A DNA stretch of 64,000 bases, from the NCBI RefSeq assembly GCF_021222645.1, contig NZ_CP089520.1:186001-250000 (forward strand). The letters are read 5' to 3'. Positions 35,074 through 46,392 of the stretch are shown here, piece by piece. A program made the position numbers and the translations under genes. The DNA is from Candidatus Nanosynbacter sp. HMT-352. GTDB taxonomy: Bacteria > Patescibacteriota > Saccharimonadia > Saccharimonadales > Saccharimonadaceae. The first letter of the stretch is position 1. The number at the start of each line of letters is the position of its first letter. The notes below the pieces were generated by a model. The model was not told the origin of the DNA, searched no databases, and saw only the letters and a program-made list of their open reading frames with translations.

Positions 35074-35472
35074 ATGAAGTCGGTGTCCAGGAGAAAGTTG
35101 GCAAAGTATGCAGCTGAACAGATTTTAGCTGGTAATGACGCAGTACTGGAGGAAATTGCTGGCCTTTTGATTTACGAAAAGCACGAACGTGAAATTGATT
35201 TGTTGGTGCGAGATATTGAGGCTGAATTGGCTGAGAACGGTGAGATCGTGGCATCGGTCGAGAGTGCGAGAGCACTTGATGAGAACACAAGGCATAAAAT
35301 AGAGCAATTTCTGGCGACTGCGGTAAGTGGTAAAAATAGTAAACCAAAAGTATCTCTAAGAGAATCAATTGACCCGACGTTGATTGGTGGACTTAAGCTA
35401 CGAACGCCGACCGCAACACTGGACGCAACAGTTTTAAAGAAGTTAAACGACTTGCGGGCGAAGAAAATCTAG
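35074..35472 (+). CDS. atpH: ATP synthase subunit delta
   Basis: 132 residues, shorter than the usual ~175. The N-terminal helical bundle is reduced, but the C-terminal block ([18 protein letters not shown], then [13 protein letters not shown]) is typical. It connects F1 to the b stalk. The ATG immediately follows the atpF stop, and its ribosome site GGAGG lies inside the atpF end. Confidence 0.88.
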   Translation: MKSVSRRKLAKYAAEQILAGNDAVLEEIAGLLIYEKHEREIDLLVRDIEAELAENGEIVASVESARALDENTRHKIEQFLATAVSGKNSKPKVSLRESIDPTLIGGLKLRTPTATLDATVLKKLNDLRAKKI

Positions 35473-35480
35473 GAGGAAAA

Positions 35481-37007
35481 ATGAGCAAGATTGATGTGAC
35501 AGAATTAGCCAAAAGCCTGCGGGAAAAAATCGCGCAGCTGGAGGCGACAGAAGGTTTGGAAGATGCTGGCGTGGTTATTCGCGTTGGTGACGGCGTGGCT
35601 TGGGTTCACGGTTTAAGTAATGCTGGCTATAGTGAAGTGCTAGAGATTGAAACTGATGGCGACACGGTTGAGGCATTTGCCCTAAACTTGATGGAAGATG
35701 AGATTGGTGCGGTGATTCTTGGCGGTGAAAATAAGGTCAAGGCTGGCGCTAGCGTTCGTCGCAAAGGTTCGGTACTAGACGTTCCTGTCGGCGAGGAACT
35801 GTTGGGACGAGTGGTTGATCCGCTAGGTCGACCTCTTGACGACGGTCCAGCGATTAAGACGAAGAAACGTGGTTTAATTGAGCGTCCTGCTATTGGTGTG
35901 ATGGGTCGTAAATCAGTTCACGAACCTCTGATGACCGGTATTATGTCGATTGACTCAATGTTCCCAATCGGTCGTGGTCAGCGTGAGCTTATCATTGGTG
36001 ACCGTCAAACTGGTAAAACGGCAATTGCTATTGATACGATGATCAACCAGGCTCGTCAAAAGACTGGCGTGGTGAACGTTTATGTGGCGATTGGTCAGAA
36101 ATTGTCGAAGATTGCTCGATTGGTCGACCGATTGAAAGAAGAGGGCGTGATGGATCAGACGATTATCGTTGCGACTAGTCCGTCTGACGCAGCTTCCCTA
36201 CTTTACTTGGCACCTTACGCTGGTACAGCTATGGGTGAATATTTCCGCGATAACGGCGGTCACGCATTGATGATTTATGACGATTTGACCAAGCATGCGG
36301 TGGCTTATCGACAGATGTCGCTATTGTTGCGCCGCCCACCAGGACGTGAAGCCTACCCAGGTGATGTTTTCTATTTACATTCACGACTATTGGAGCGTTC
36401 GGCTAAATTGTCTGATGAACTTGGCGCGGGAAGCTTGACGGCTCTGCCAATCATCGAAACTCAGGCTGGCGACATTTCCGCTTACATTCCGACCAACGTG
36501 ATTTCTATTACCGACGGTCAGATTTTCCTGGAAACCGACTTGTTCTATCAAGGCATTCGCCCAGCCATCTCAGCCGGTCTATCAGTTTCTCGCGTTGGTG
36601 GCGCGGCTCAGACGAAAGCCGTTAAATCTGTTGGCGGAAACTTGAAGCTCGGTCTTTCTCAGTTCCGCGAATTGGCATCATTTGCTCAATTCGGTTCAGA
36701 CCTTGACGACGCAACAAAGGCTCAAATTGACCGAGGTCAGCGACTCACTGAGCTTCTGAAGCAGCCACAATATCAGCCAATGAGCGTCTGGGAGCAATTT
36801 GTTAGTATCCACGCTGTGACTGGCGGTATGTTTGACGATGTTCCAGTTTCTAAGATTAAGGACGCACAGTCTGCCCTATTGACTTATCTCTGGAAAAATT
36901 CTAAAGATGCTATGCGTGAGCTAAACAAGGGCGACAAGCCTTCGGACGAGCAATTGAAATTGATTGACGAAGCTACGAAAGAAATAGCGAAAGGATTTGA
37001 GGAGTAA
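35481..37007 (+). CDS. atpA: ATP synthase subunit alpha
   Basis: 508 residues, full length. Walker [10 protein letters not shown], the arginine finger region [10 protein letters not shown], and the beta-barrel N-terminus are all intact. AGGAGG lies 4-5 nt before the ATG. It forms the regulatory/catalytic alpha3beta3 hexamer with atpD. Confidence 0.97.
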   Translation: MSKIDVTELAKSLREKIAQLEATEGLEDAGVVIRVGDGVAWVHGLSNAGYSEVLEIETDGDTVEAFALNLMEDEIGAVILGGENKVKAGASVRRKGSVLDVPVGEELLGRVVDPLGRPLDDGPAIKTKKRGLIERPAIGVMGRKSVHEPLMTGIMSIDSMFPIGRGQRELIIGDRQTGKTAIAIDTMINQARQKTGVVNVYVAIGQKLSKIARLVDRLKEEGVMDQTIIVATSPSDAASLLYLAPYAGTAMGEYFRDNGGHALMIYDDLTKHAVAYRQMSLLLRRPPGREAYPGDVFYLHSRLLERSAKLSDELGAGSLTALPIIETQAGDISAYIPTNVISITDGQIFLETDLFYQGIRPAISAGLSVSRVGGAAQTKAVKSVGGNLKLGLSQFRELASFAQFGSDLDDATKAQIDRGQRLTELLKQPQYQPMSVWEQFVSIHAVTGGMFDDVPVSKIKDAQSALLTYLWKNSKDAMRELNKGDKPSDEQLKLIDEATKEIAKGFEE

Positions 37008-37010
37008 TTC

Positions 37011-39340
<2,330 letters not shown>

Positions 39341-39342
39341 CC

Positions 39343-39768
39343 ATGAAATTGTCATTAGTCACACTTGTCGGTACGAAGGTTGACGAAGAAGTTTATTCGG
39401 TGTCAATTCCGACTACTGACGGCGAAATTTCCGTTTTCCCAAGCCATGAGCCGCTAGTGACGATTGCGCGGGACGGCGTAATTACCGTGCGTCGACATAA
39501 AGAAGATTCTGATAATCAGTTGGAATATTTCGCAATCTCTGGTGGCGTGGTAAAAATTGACTATTCGTCGGTGCAGATTCTGGTTGATGAAGCTGATCAC
39601 GGCGATGACATCATCGAGGCGGAAACTCAGAAGGCTCTGGAGCGTGCTATCAAAGCGCGTGATGAAGCTGGCGATCAAGTTGAGCGCGAGAAAGCTAAGC
39701 AGCTTATCGATCGTCATATGGTGCGATTGAAGGTTGCTGATCTTCATAGGCGTAAGCGACGACGCTAA
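39343..39768 (+). CDS. atpC: ATP synthase subunit epsilon
   Basis: 141 residues: N-terminal beta-sandwich (TTDGEISVFPSHEPLVT) and C-terminal two-helix segment ending in a very basic tail (RRKRRR). It is the last gene of the operon, 2 nt after atpD. A GC-rich hairpin lies shortly downstream. Confidence 0.94.
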   Translation: MKLSLVTLVGTKVDEEVYSVSIPTTDGEISVFPSHEPLVTIARDGVITVRRHKEDSDNQLEYFAISGGVVKIDYSSVQILVDEADHGDDIIEAETQKALERAIKARDEAGDQVEREKAKQLIDRHMVRLKVADLHRRKRRR

Positions 39769-39790
39769 TTATATATCGGCAATACTACGA

Positions 39791-39813
39791 AGGAGCCTGA
39801 TTATTAGGCTCCT
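39791..39813. terminator. Hairpin between atpC and the convergent gene
   Basis: AGGAGCCT/AGGCTCCT, 8 bp with a 7-nt loop. There is no good T-run on either side, so its termination efficiency is uncertain. Confidence 0.5.
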
Positions 39814-40682
39814 CGTGCTATGTCTTGCTTGAGTCCTTCGATTGACGCTTGTACGATATCGACAGTTTCATAGGAATATAGATCAGAGATACTCTCTTCG
39901 TATGGCTTAATAAAATACTCGATAATAAGTTCTGAGTTTAGCATCCGCTGACCATCGTAATTGTATTGGCCACTCATTGAATAGGCGCAACTCCCAACGT
40001 CTCGCACGAACCTAGTGATTTTTGCCGAGTCTTTGTTTGTTTGCTGAAATGTTTCAGTATCAATGCACCATGGTTCAGTGCTGATAGTAAATGCAAAGTT
40101 TTTTATTTGCGCGTCATTCATTGTATACGGTTTTTCTAGGCTGTGAAAATAATGCATAGTAGCGAATGCAGTACGGGCGATAAGCCGTGCTTTTTCTTCA
40201 GGTAGTATAGTCTCGCCGCGGTATTCGTCGATTAGACTGTCGCAGCTCCGCACGCCTTGTATAAAATCGGTAATCACTGCCACTTCTCTATTCTCGAGGC
40301 GGATAATGCCTCTCGGTTCGAAGGTGCGAATTGCTTGAGGATGTTCTAGGCTATTGATGTCTCGCATTGTATCAATATCTTTCAACGCTGCGCGCGGTGT
40401 AAGATATGGCTTGATTGCCCAAGGTTGGGTTGCAAGAGGTACGCCCGAGCAGTATGATGTTGCATCATAAAACCCAACTTCATTGATGCTATTGCGGCGA
40501 CCTTCTGAGTAATCGTCGCGAGGATCTAATCCTATATAAAGATAATCTAGCGGCACGCCTAACCGGTCAGTGCTGAATAGTGCAATATCTCCTGGGGACA
40601 GTTGAGCCACCTGCTCTCGTAAATCGCTCGTATCATCAATGGCGATTGGTGTTATAGATGAATATCCTTCGAGCTGACGCAT
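39804..40682 (-). CDS. Uncharacterised protein with kinase-like C-terminal half
   Basis: 292 residues, soluble. No family recognised with confidence. The C-terminal half has the order expected of an aminoglycoside- or LPS-kinase-like fold: an acidic stretch (AVITDFIQG), then MHYFHSLEKPYTMNDAQIKNF, where ND and N could be catalytic-loop residues, then WCIDTETF as a possible metal-binding DxE. The usual HxD is replaced by ND, so catalysis is uncertain. It is convergent with atpC and upstream of nothing obvious. Confidence 0.5.
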   Translation of the reverse strand: MRQLEGYSSITPIAIDDTSDLREQVAQLSPGDIALFSTDRLGVPLDYLYIGLDPRDDYSEGRRNSINEVGFYDATSYCSGVPLATQPWAIKPYLTPRAALKDIDTMRDINSLEHPQAIRTFEPRGIIRLENREVAVITDFIQGVRSCDSLIDEYRGETILPEEKARLIARTAFATMHYFHSLEKPYTMNDAQIKNFAFTISTEPWCIDTETFQQTNKDSAKITRFVRDVGSCAYSMSGQYNYDGQRMLNSELIIEYFIKPYEESISDLYSYETVDIVQASIEGLKQDIARGA

Positions 40683-40695
40683 AAACTATTTTATA

Positions 40696-41655
40696 TCATA
40701 AATCACGGGTATTTGCAATAGCTAGGCGGACTTCGTCGGTCGTCGTGGTGTGCATCAATTTTTCTCGAAGTTCCTTTGCACCATCAAAATCGCGAATATA
40801 AATCTTGAAAAAACGTTTTAGAGTTTCAAAAGGTCGCCCTAAAATTGGTTGGTAAGAATCGAACAAATCCAAGTGATAATTAAGAAGCGCCAACAGTTCT
40901 TCTTTGTGATTATCTGCGTTAGTTTTCGATTCACGGAAGCAGAATGGATCGCTGAAAACGCCTCGCCCAATCATAATTCCATTCACGCCAGGATGTTTTC
41001 TGGCAATTTCCAACCCATGTTCTCGGTCACGAATGTCACCGTTGATAGTCAGGAATATTTGTGGGGCAATTTCATCGCGCAGCTTAACAATCTCGTCAAT
41101 CAACTCATAATGCGCCGCAACTTTGCTCATCTCTTTTTTTGTGCGCAGATGAATCGTCAAGTTCACAATGTCTTGCTTGAGAATTGTCGTCAGCCACTCT
41201 CGCCATTCATCAACGTAAGTATATCCCAGCCGAGTTTTTACGCTAACTGGCAATCCAGATTTTTTGGCGGCGTCAATTGCAGCTATCGCTATGTCGGGTC
41301 GACGAATTAGAGCAGCGCCACCGCTTTTAATGGCAGATTTGGCGGGACAACCCATATTGATATCAATTCCGTTAAAACCAAGTTCCGCGCAGTGCTTCGC
41401 GAAAGCTTCCATGTCCCCTGGCTCGCCACCCCAAATTTGCGCAATAAGCGGCTGCTCATCGTCAGTTTTAATTAGTCGCCCAGCTATGGCCTTATCGCCA
41501 GCATGCACCCAGCCGGTGGCATTTGCGAACTCGGTGAAAAATATATCTGGCGCGCCAGCCTGTTTCACGACATGACGAAACACGACGTCGGTGACGGCTT
41601 CCATTGGTGCCAATATAAAAAATGGCTGCGGTAAATCATTCCAAAACGATGTCAT
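40696..41655 (-). CDS. dus: tRNA-dihydrouridine synthase
   Basis: FMN-dependent reduction of uridines in the tRNA D-loop. 319 residues with the TIM-barrel start LAPMEAVTDVVFR, catalytic cysteine in INMGCPAKSAIKSGGGAAL-like block (here MGCPAKSAIKSGGAAL), VSVKTRLGY, and GIMIGRGVF. The C-terminal helical domain is present. TAAAAT lies 7 nt upstream of the ATG. The Dus subfamily was not determined. Confidence 0.93.
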   Translation of the reverse strand: MTSFWNDLPQPFFILAPMEAVTDVVFRHVVKQAGAPDIFFTEFANATGWVHAGDKAIAGRLIKTDDEQPLIAQIWGGEPGDMEAFAKHCAELGFNGIDINMGCPAKSAIKSGGAALIRRPDIAIAAIDAAKKSGLPVSVKTRLGYTYVDEWREWLTTILKQDIVNLTIHLRTKKEMSKVAAHYELIDEIVKLRDEIAPQIFLTINGDIRDREHGLEIARKHPGVNGIMIGRGVFSDPFCFRESKTNADNHKEELLALLNYHLDLFDSYQPILGRPFETLKRFFKIYIRDFDGAKELREKLMHTTTTDEVRLAIANTRDL

Positions 41656-41685
41656 CTCTGTTATTTTATCACAAAAAGGAGAAAA

Positions 41686-41715
41686 CCCCTCACTCTCGCC
41701 TTTGAGAATGAGGGG
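41686..41715 (-). terminator. Strong terminator of the zinc-ribbon / structured-RNA transcript
   Basis: A 12-bp stem (CCCCTCATTCTC with GAGAGTGAGGGG, one G-U) and 6-nt loop, followed by TTTT on the minus strand, just upstream of the dus start. Confidence 0.8.
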
Positions 41716-42060
41716 GTGGCGGGCTCAAGCGGTTCTGCTCGGAGTAATTCTCAACGTCGAGAAAAACTGCCACGAGTGAATCTCGCGAACCCGTAAGATT
41801 GGAAAACATCAATACTTCCACGTGCCGGCTCACGTTGCTAGACGTCATTGTCTAGCGGGGAGTATTGATGAACCTGAACGCCGCTAGGCGCTTGCGGCGT
41901 TGTGTCTCAGGTTTTTCGATTGCCGGATGGCGGACATGGAGGGAGTCGAACCCCCTATCCAGCCTCTATCTAGAGATAGAGGGGTTTCCGATTTACATGC
42001 CCTTTGATTCTTTTCCGGATGGATTACCGGCTGGGGAATCAGGCCCAGGGGGGGGTGAAC
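41716..42060 (-). ncRNA. Structured 3' RNA segment containing a tRNA-like element
   Basis: No coding frame is convincing. On the minus strand GGGCATG (42002-41996) pairs with CATGTCC near 41938-41932, enclosing a T-arm-like GGGGGTTCGACTCCCTC and ending G-CCA at 41928, 75 nt in all. The middle is an 8-bp hairpin CCTCTATC/GATAGAGG instead of D and anticodon arms. Further 3' are AACCTGA/TCAGGTT enclosing AACGCCGC/GCGGCGTT, and a long stem CATCAATACT/AGTATTGATG (41807-41870) enclosing GCTAGAC/GTCTAGC. The T-arm region resembles the 3' end of tmRNA, but the tmRNA 5' domain is missing. It is probably cotranscribed with the small zinc-ribbon gene. Confidence 0.5.
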
Positions 42061-42222
42061 TTATGAGCTCATTATTCTGCCGCACTCTGGGCAACAGAAT
42101 TCCCATTGATCCGTCTTAGACGGGTTAATGTAAAGGTCTGCTTTGCAATGAAGGCAGACCACTAGCCTGTTGTAGAGGCCAGTAGATTTCCTTTTGGCGT
42201 AGTATTTAAACACTACGACCAC
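42061..42222 (-). CDS. Small zinc-ribbon protein, 53 residues (family member D)
   Basis: GTG start at 42222 with GGAAGGA immediately upstream; a second GTG at 42213 is an alternative and has better spacing. There is an in-frame stop TAG at about 42250, so no longer form exists. The product is basic at the N-terminus (FKYYAKRKSTGLYNR) and carries CLHC then CCPECG, a two-CxxC zinc ribbon separated by 18-19 residues. Possible roles are nucleic-acid or protein binding; nothing more specific is supported. Codon use (CTC, GTC, AGG, CTA) resembles the orphan genes at 9.6, 24.7 and 61 kb. It is easily missed because of its size and GTG start. Confidence 0.65.
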   Translation of the reverse strand: MVVVFKYYAKRKSTGLYNRLVVCLHCKADLYINPSKTDQWEFCCPECGRIMSS

Positions 42223-42268
42223 CGTCCTTCCGTGAAGAAAAGAGCTGACCCCCTAGTTATGCTCCTGG

Positions 42269-42293
42269 AGAGCGCAGCCCGAAGGGTCGCTCT
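42269..42293 (-). other. Stable 5'-leader hairpin
   Basis: AGAGCG/CGCTCT closing CCC-TTCG-GGG-like inner pairs, within 35 nt of the predicted transcript start, in the leader of the zinc-ribbon gene. A UUCG-capped stem would be very stable. Confidence 0.6.
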
Positions 42294-42311
42294 ACCAATA
42301 AAGCGTTTATT

Positions 42312-42340
42312 ATAATAACACTAATTATAAAAAAATGCAA
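42312..42340 (-). promoter_or_regulatory. Promoter D of the ATTAG/GCTTT family
   Basis: TTGCAT (42340-42335), a 17-nt spacer ending ATTAGTGT, TATTAT (42317-42312) and GCTTT at 42304. ATTAG and GCTTT are at the same distances as in promoters A-C, although the rest differs. Confidence 0.55.
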
Positions 42341-42359
42341 CAATATATTAGAATAATTT

Positions 42360-45300
42360 TTATATTTCGCCCGCCAGCAGGTCTTTTTCGAATTGTAGCA
42401 TCCCCTTATAATCTGGCGAATACCCAGAAGTGTCTGGCATATCAAGCGTGGTTATTTTTTGCCAAATGATATTTATGAGTTTCGCGAATTCGGATAATTC
42501 TTCGCTGGAGAATGTATCTTCCAAGCTAAGAATATCACCGGTCTTCATGTCTGGCTCGACAAATTGCAGTCGCCCACCGGTAAACGTGAAATTGCCATAA
42601 TCGCGTGAATGCTCGACCAATAGTTGATAGAACATCAATTGCTGACGATATTTATGAAGTTTGATTTTCTCGTAATCGGCCGAACCTTTCCAAGAATGCG
42701 ACGGCTTGCCAGTTTTATAATCTGTTACAAATATGGTTTTGTTTTGCTTGTCGATGTCGACAACGTCAAGTTTACCAGTCAATCTGGCATTATCGATAAT
42801 TACGCCTTGATTTGAAAAGTCTAATTCCGCCAAGTCCGTGTCGTGAAAATCTGAAGATTTGGCGTTTAAGAACGCAGTCAAAGCCGACTTCCCTTTGTCT
42901 AAATACAATTGAAAATCGTCTGCTGACAAATGCTGGCTCTCGAGGGATTTTTGGAAAAATTGGAGGATTTGTTCGGTGCTTGGCAATTGATGATCGGCGC
43001 TGAATGAGCAATGTGCTTGCTGAAGGCTGCTGTGAATCGCGGTTCCGTAAGCTGCGGCGGAATTTTTGGCGGATGGAAAATGCAGTAAATTGTTCAATAA
43101 GAAATTTTGCGGTCCACCACGTGAAACGTCAAGGAAGTTGTTCAAATGTGTCGCAGAAAGTTTGTATGTTTCTAATGTTGGTGCTAATAAATCCTTTAAT
43201 TCTGGAACAATCGGCGAAGTTAGTCGCGTCGTCCAGTCGGTTTCAGCGAGTTCAATTTGTTCAGCTGGATCGTCGCTGGTCGGAATGATGGTCGGCGTGC
43301 AATTCGTCAAGAAACTGGCGATTATCGTGTCGCTGCCAGAATCGTTGGTTTGAGAATAAGTCATGGTCAATGTGGTTTTGGCGCGAGTCATCGCCACAAA
43401 GAATAATCGAAGTCGCTCGTCGTAAGTAGCGCCCGCTGGCTGAAGTTGGAGGTTTGCGGGATATCGGATAGCTCGACTACGTGAACGAACCTTCTCGCCC
43501 CAAGCGCTGTCAATTGCCCCAATCACAAAAACGTGCGGAAATTCCAGGCCTTTGGATTTGTGCGCGGTCATCAAATTTATAGCACCGCTGAGTGAACTTG
43601 CGTGCGTGCGAATTTGTGTTAAGCGAGTTTTTGTTGAAATGTGCAGGTCAATAAACTCCAAAAAATCTTCCAGCGTTGGATTTCTATCGGTGATTCGATC
43701 GCGAAGTTTTTGACGCAAAGTGCGCAAACTTTCCAAAATTGTCAGATACGCTTCTGGGTTTTTATCTAGCTTTTCTGGCGAGAAATAGAAATTGGTGAGA
43801 GAATTAACCTGAAGGTTGCCGCTTTCATCGTTAATTAAACCTAATAAATTGTCCAATTGCTCTTCCAGCGGTAGATTCTGCACGTCTTTAGCGCGCTCCA
43901 AAAGCCACTCCGCAAATTCCTTAAATACGCTATTCGCCAGCATACTTTCTAGCCACAATTGCCGATTTTTGTAAGCTTGAAGACTCAATTTCCAGATATC
44001 CAGTGTAGAAAACCCGAATGCAGGATGAGCCGTAATTTCCGGCAATAAACTATTGGCAACGTCCAAATTATTCTGGCTAATCGCCACGACAGTTCGCGCC
44101 AATTTGTCCAGAATCTGAATTATGTCTTGCTCTAGAATGTCGTCGTGACGCTCGTAATTGACAAAAAGATTTTCCTTATAAAGATGCGGAAGAATTTCAA
44201 TGAGTTCTTTGTGGTGGCGCGCAATAATCGTGATGTTTTCTGGTTTCTCGCCATTTTTTATCAGCTCGGCAATTTGTTTGGCAATTCCCGCTCGCTCTTC
44301 GCTAACAGATGAGAATTCTTGGATCTCGACTTTTGAGACTTCGCTATTTGCGTGCGCTGTCAATTGCTTTGATAGCCCGTCAATAGTGTTTTCCAGTCGA
44401 TCCGCGCCCTGAGTGATGACGTCCCGTGCTGAGGATAAAATGTTCTCGGCGGAACGATAATTGTCGGTCAAAACGATAATTTTTGGGTCGTGATAATGTT
44501 GGCGGAAACGCTGGATGTTGCCCACGTCTGCGCCTTGGAAGCTGAAGATTGCTTGGTCGTCATCGCCGACCGCCATGATGTTTGGATCGTCGTCGTTCTC
44601 GCTGGTCAAATTAAACAATAATCGTAATTGCGCTAAGTTCGTGTCCTGGAATTCGTCGACCATGATGAATTGGAATTGCTCCTGAAGGTTTGCGCGCAGT
44701 TCTGGGTGAGATTCGCAGGCTTGGATGACGGATAAAATCATATCGTCATAATCAAATAATGAACGCTCGGACAGAATATTTACGTATTTTTCGTAAACGT
44801 CAATTGCGGCAGATAATTTTTCTGCGGCGGTAAAATCTTTCAGGACAAATTCGCCATTGGCATTTTTTTCGCACCATTTATTTTTCCAAGCAGTCAGTGG
44901 TTTTGTTGAGTTTTCATCAATCACTTCCTGGGCGGCGTGCGCAATGCTCAGTGCTAAAACGTTGGCATATGGCGTGATTGAGGCTGGCAATTTTGAGTTT
45001 TTCTCGTCAGGATTTTTGGTGGCTAAATTGGCAATTTTCTCAGCTATCGGCGCAAACATTTCAATTGTCTTTTTCGATATTTTGGCGGAAAATACTTGCT
45101 GAATGTCTGGCGCGATTTCGGCGATTGTGCTTTGATTGTCCTCAATAATTGCCCGTAATTCTGGCGGCGTTAAGCCGCTTTGCTTGAACTCGGAAATTAT
45201 TCGGATGAGGTCTTTAATATAAACGAATTCCCCGTTGTTTTTCACGCTTAATGGATTCCGCCAATCAAGATCTTCAAGTATTCCAGAGATAATTTGATAT

Positions 45301-45656
45301 TGCGTCAATTCGTCGACTGGCTGAGCGTCAGCACCACGGAAAAAATACTCGCGATGTTGATTAATAATTTCCGTGCCGAAGCTGTGAAATGTATGAATCG
45401 CAATTTTATACGCGTCCTCGCCGATAATCTGACGGAGCCGTTGGCGCATATTTGTGGCACCACTTTCGGTAAACGTCAAGCATAAAATACTGTTCGGTAA
45501 AGTGTCGGTTTGTCTTAGGATTTGGGCAGTGCGCATACTTAGAAGCTCGGTTTTCCCCGTTCCTGGTCCAGCAATTACCAAAAGCGATCCGTGAATATAG
45601 TCGACTGCTTGTCGTTGATTATCATTTAATTTAGCGTAACGAGTATTGAAATCCAT
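42360..45656 (-). CDS. UvrD/AddA-type DNA helicase fused to a PD-(D/E)XK nuclease
   Basis: 1098 residues. The superfamily 1A helicase motor has Q motif DNQRQAVDYIHG, Walker A AGPGTGKTE, motif II MVDEFQDTN, GDDDQAIFSFQGAD, motif IV-VI with TAHKSKGLEFPHVFV and RLFFVAMTRAK. The C-terminal ~250 residues form a PD-(D/E)XK nuclease (ARLTGKLDVVDIDK, then FVTDYKTGKPS, preceded by GTAIHSSLQQAH). This combination is like AddA/AddB-type recombination nucleases but in one chain, with no partner gene adjacent. TAGAAT lies 6 nt before the ATG. Confidence 0.92.
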   Translation of the reverse strand: MDFNTRYAKLNDNQRQAVDYIHGSLLVIAGPGTGKTELLSMRTAQILRQTDTLPNSILCLTFTESGATNMRQRLRQIIGEDAYKIAIHTFHSFGTEIINQHREYFFRGADAQPVDELTQYQIISGILEDLDWRNPLSVKNNGEFVYIKDLIRIISEFKQSGLTPPELRAIIEDNQSTIAEIAPDIQQVFSAKISKKTIEMFAPIAEKIANLATKNPDEKNSKLPASITPYANVLALSIAHAAQEVIDENSTKPLTAWKNKWCEKNANGEFVLKDFTAAEKLSAAIDVYEKYVNILSERSLFDYDDMILSVIQACESHPELRANLQEQFQFIMVDEFQDTNLAQLRLLFNLTSENDDDPNIMAVGDDDQAIFSFQGADVGNIQRFRQHYHDPKIIVLTDNYRSAENILSSARDVITQGADRLENTIDGLSKQLTAHANSEVSKVEIQEFSSVSEERAGIAKQIAELIKNGEKPENITIIARHHKELIEILPHLYKENLFVNYERHDDILEQDIIQILDKLARTVVAISQNNLDVANSLLPEITAHPAFGFSTLDIWKLSLQAYKNRQLWLESMLANSVFKEFAEWLLERAKDVQNLPLEEQLDNLLGLINDESGNLQVNSLTNFYFSPEKLDKNPEAYLTILESLRTLRQKLRDRITDRNPTLEDFLEFIDLHISTKTRLTQIRTHASSLSGAINLMTAHKSKGLEFPHVFVIGAIDSAWGEKVRSRSRAIRYPANLQLQPAGATYDERLRLFFVAMTRAKTTLTMTYSQTNDSGSDTIIASFLTNCTPTIIPTSDDPAEQIELAETDWTTRLTSPIVPELKDLLAPTLETYKLSATHLNNFLDVSRGGPQNFLLNNLLHFPSAKNSAAAYGTAIHSSLQQAHCSFSADHQLPSTEQILQFFQKSLESQHLSADDFQLYLDKGKSALTAFLNAKSSDFHDTDLAELDFSNQGVIIDNARLTGKLDVVDIDKQNKTIFVTDYKTGKPSHSWKGSADYEKIKLHKYRQQLMFYQLLVEHSRDYGNFTFTGGRLQFVEPDMKTGDILSLEDTFSSEELSEFAKLINIIWQKITTLDMPDTSGYSPDYKGMLQFEKDLLAGEI

Positions 45657-45903
45657 AGTTTTATTCTACCATGCTGGCAGGCTTCAGAACGCGATATTAA
45701 AATTGCCATTTGCAGAATTCATCCAAGGTTTTAGATTCAGTATTAAGAGGGTGAATGAAAAAAACATCCAGAAGATGCGTTTAAGGGTAAAAGCCGCTTG
45801 GATGTTTCCCGTCAATCAGTCGAATCGACCAGGCAGGTTGGTTATTAGATTTCACATCTTTGCCATCTCGCGCACCTCATAAAAAAATGGTAAAATATTA
45901 TCT

Positions 45904-46392
45904 ATGAATAAGGCGACGTACGACGAGCTGGCGCTGGAGCGAATTGCTAAGGAAAAATTTGGTTTTCCAATTGATGTTCAATCGATAATTTTGTGGCACG
46001 CTGATGTTAGTCGCACTGCTAAGGCGTCGGTGTTTTTGACGAATAAAAAGCAGCTGATGATGTATTTGGAGGCGACTTCGCCGTTGATTTTGTCTGACGT
46101 TAAAAAGATAATTTCACGAATGGGCATGCGTGCGGAGTTATTTCTTCCGCCAAAAGGTCAGCCACGATATTTTGAAGATATCGGCAAACGCAAATTCCGT
46201 GAAGTTTTCCCTGGAAGAAAGCACGTTACGGATGAAGATTTACATTTTTATAAAACTTTAGCGCCGTATAATCCTGCCTTGGTTTTGATTTCTGAAGTGA
46301 AAAATGGCGAGATATATCAATTCGACTCTGACGCGTACGGAAATTGGCGAGTTGGTGCGAGGTTTAGCTACAGAAGGATTCGGGCAATTTAA
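45904..46392 (+). CDS. Uncharacterised 162-residue protein coupled to a P-type ATPase gene
   Basis: No family recognised. Soluble, basic, mixed alpha/beta; SVFLTNKKQLMMYLEATSPL and PRYFEDIGKRKFREVFPGRK are notable stretches. Its stop shares a base with the ATG of the downstream P-type ATPase (TAATG), so the two are made together and may act together. TAAAAT is 7 nt before the start. It has no membrane segment or metal-binding motif. Confidence 0.65.
   Translation: MNKATYDELALERIAKEKFGFPIDVQSIILWHADVSRTAKASVFLTNKKQLMMYLEATSPLILSDVKKIISRMGMRAELFLPPKGQPRYFEDIGKRKFREVFPGRKHVTDEDLHFYKTLAPYNPALVLISEVKNGEIYQFDSDAYGNWRVGARFSYRRIRAI

Noticed and set aside
41928..42340. tmRNA (ssrA) gene on the minus strand
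   Set aside because: The T-arm end TGGATAGGGGGTTCGACTCCC is tmRNA-like, but the 5' domain with TTCGAC and a paired acceptor is absent in both normal and permuted order, and a zinc-ribbon protein frame occupies the middle.
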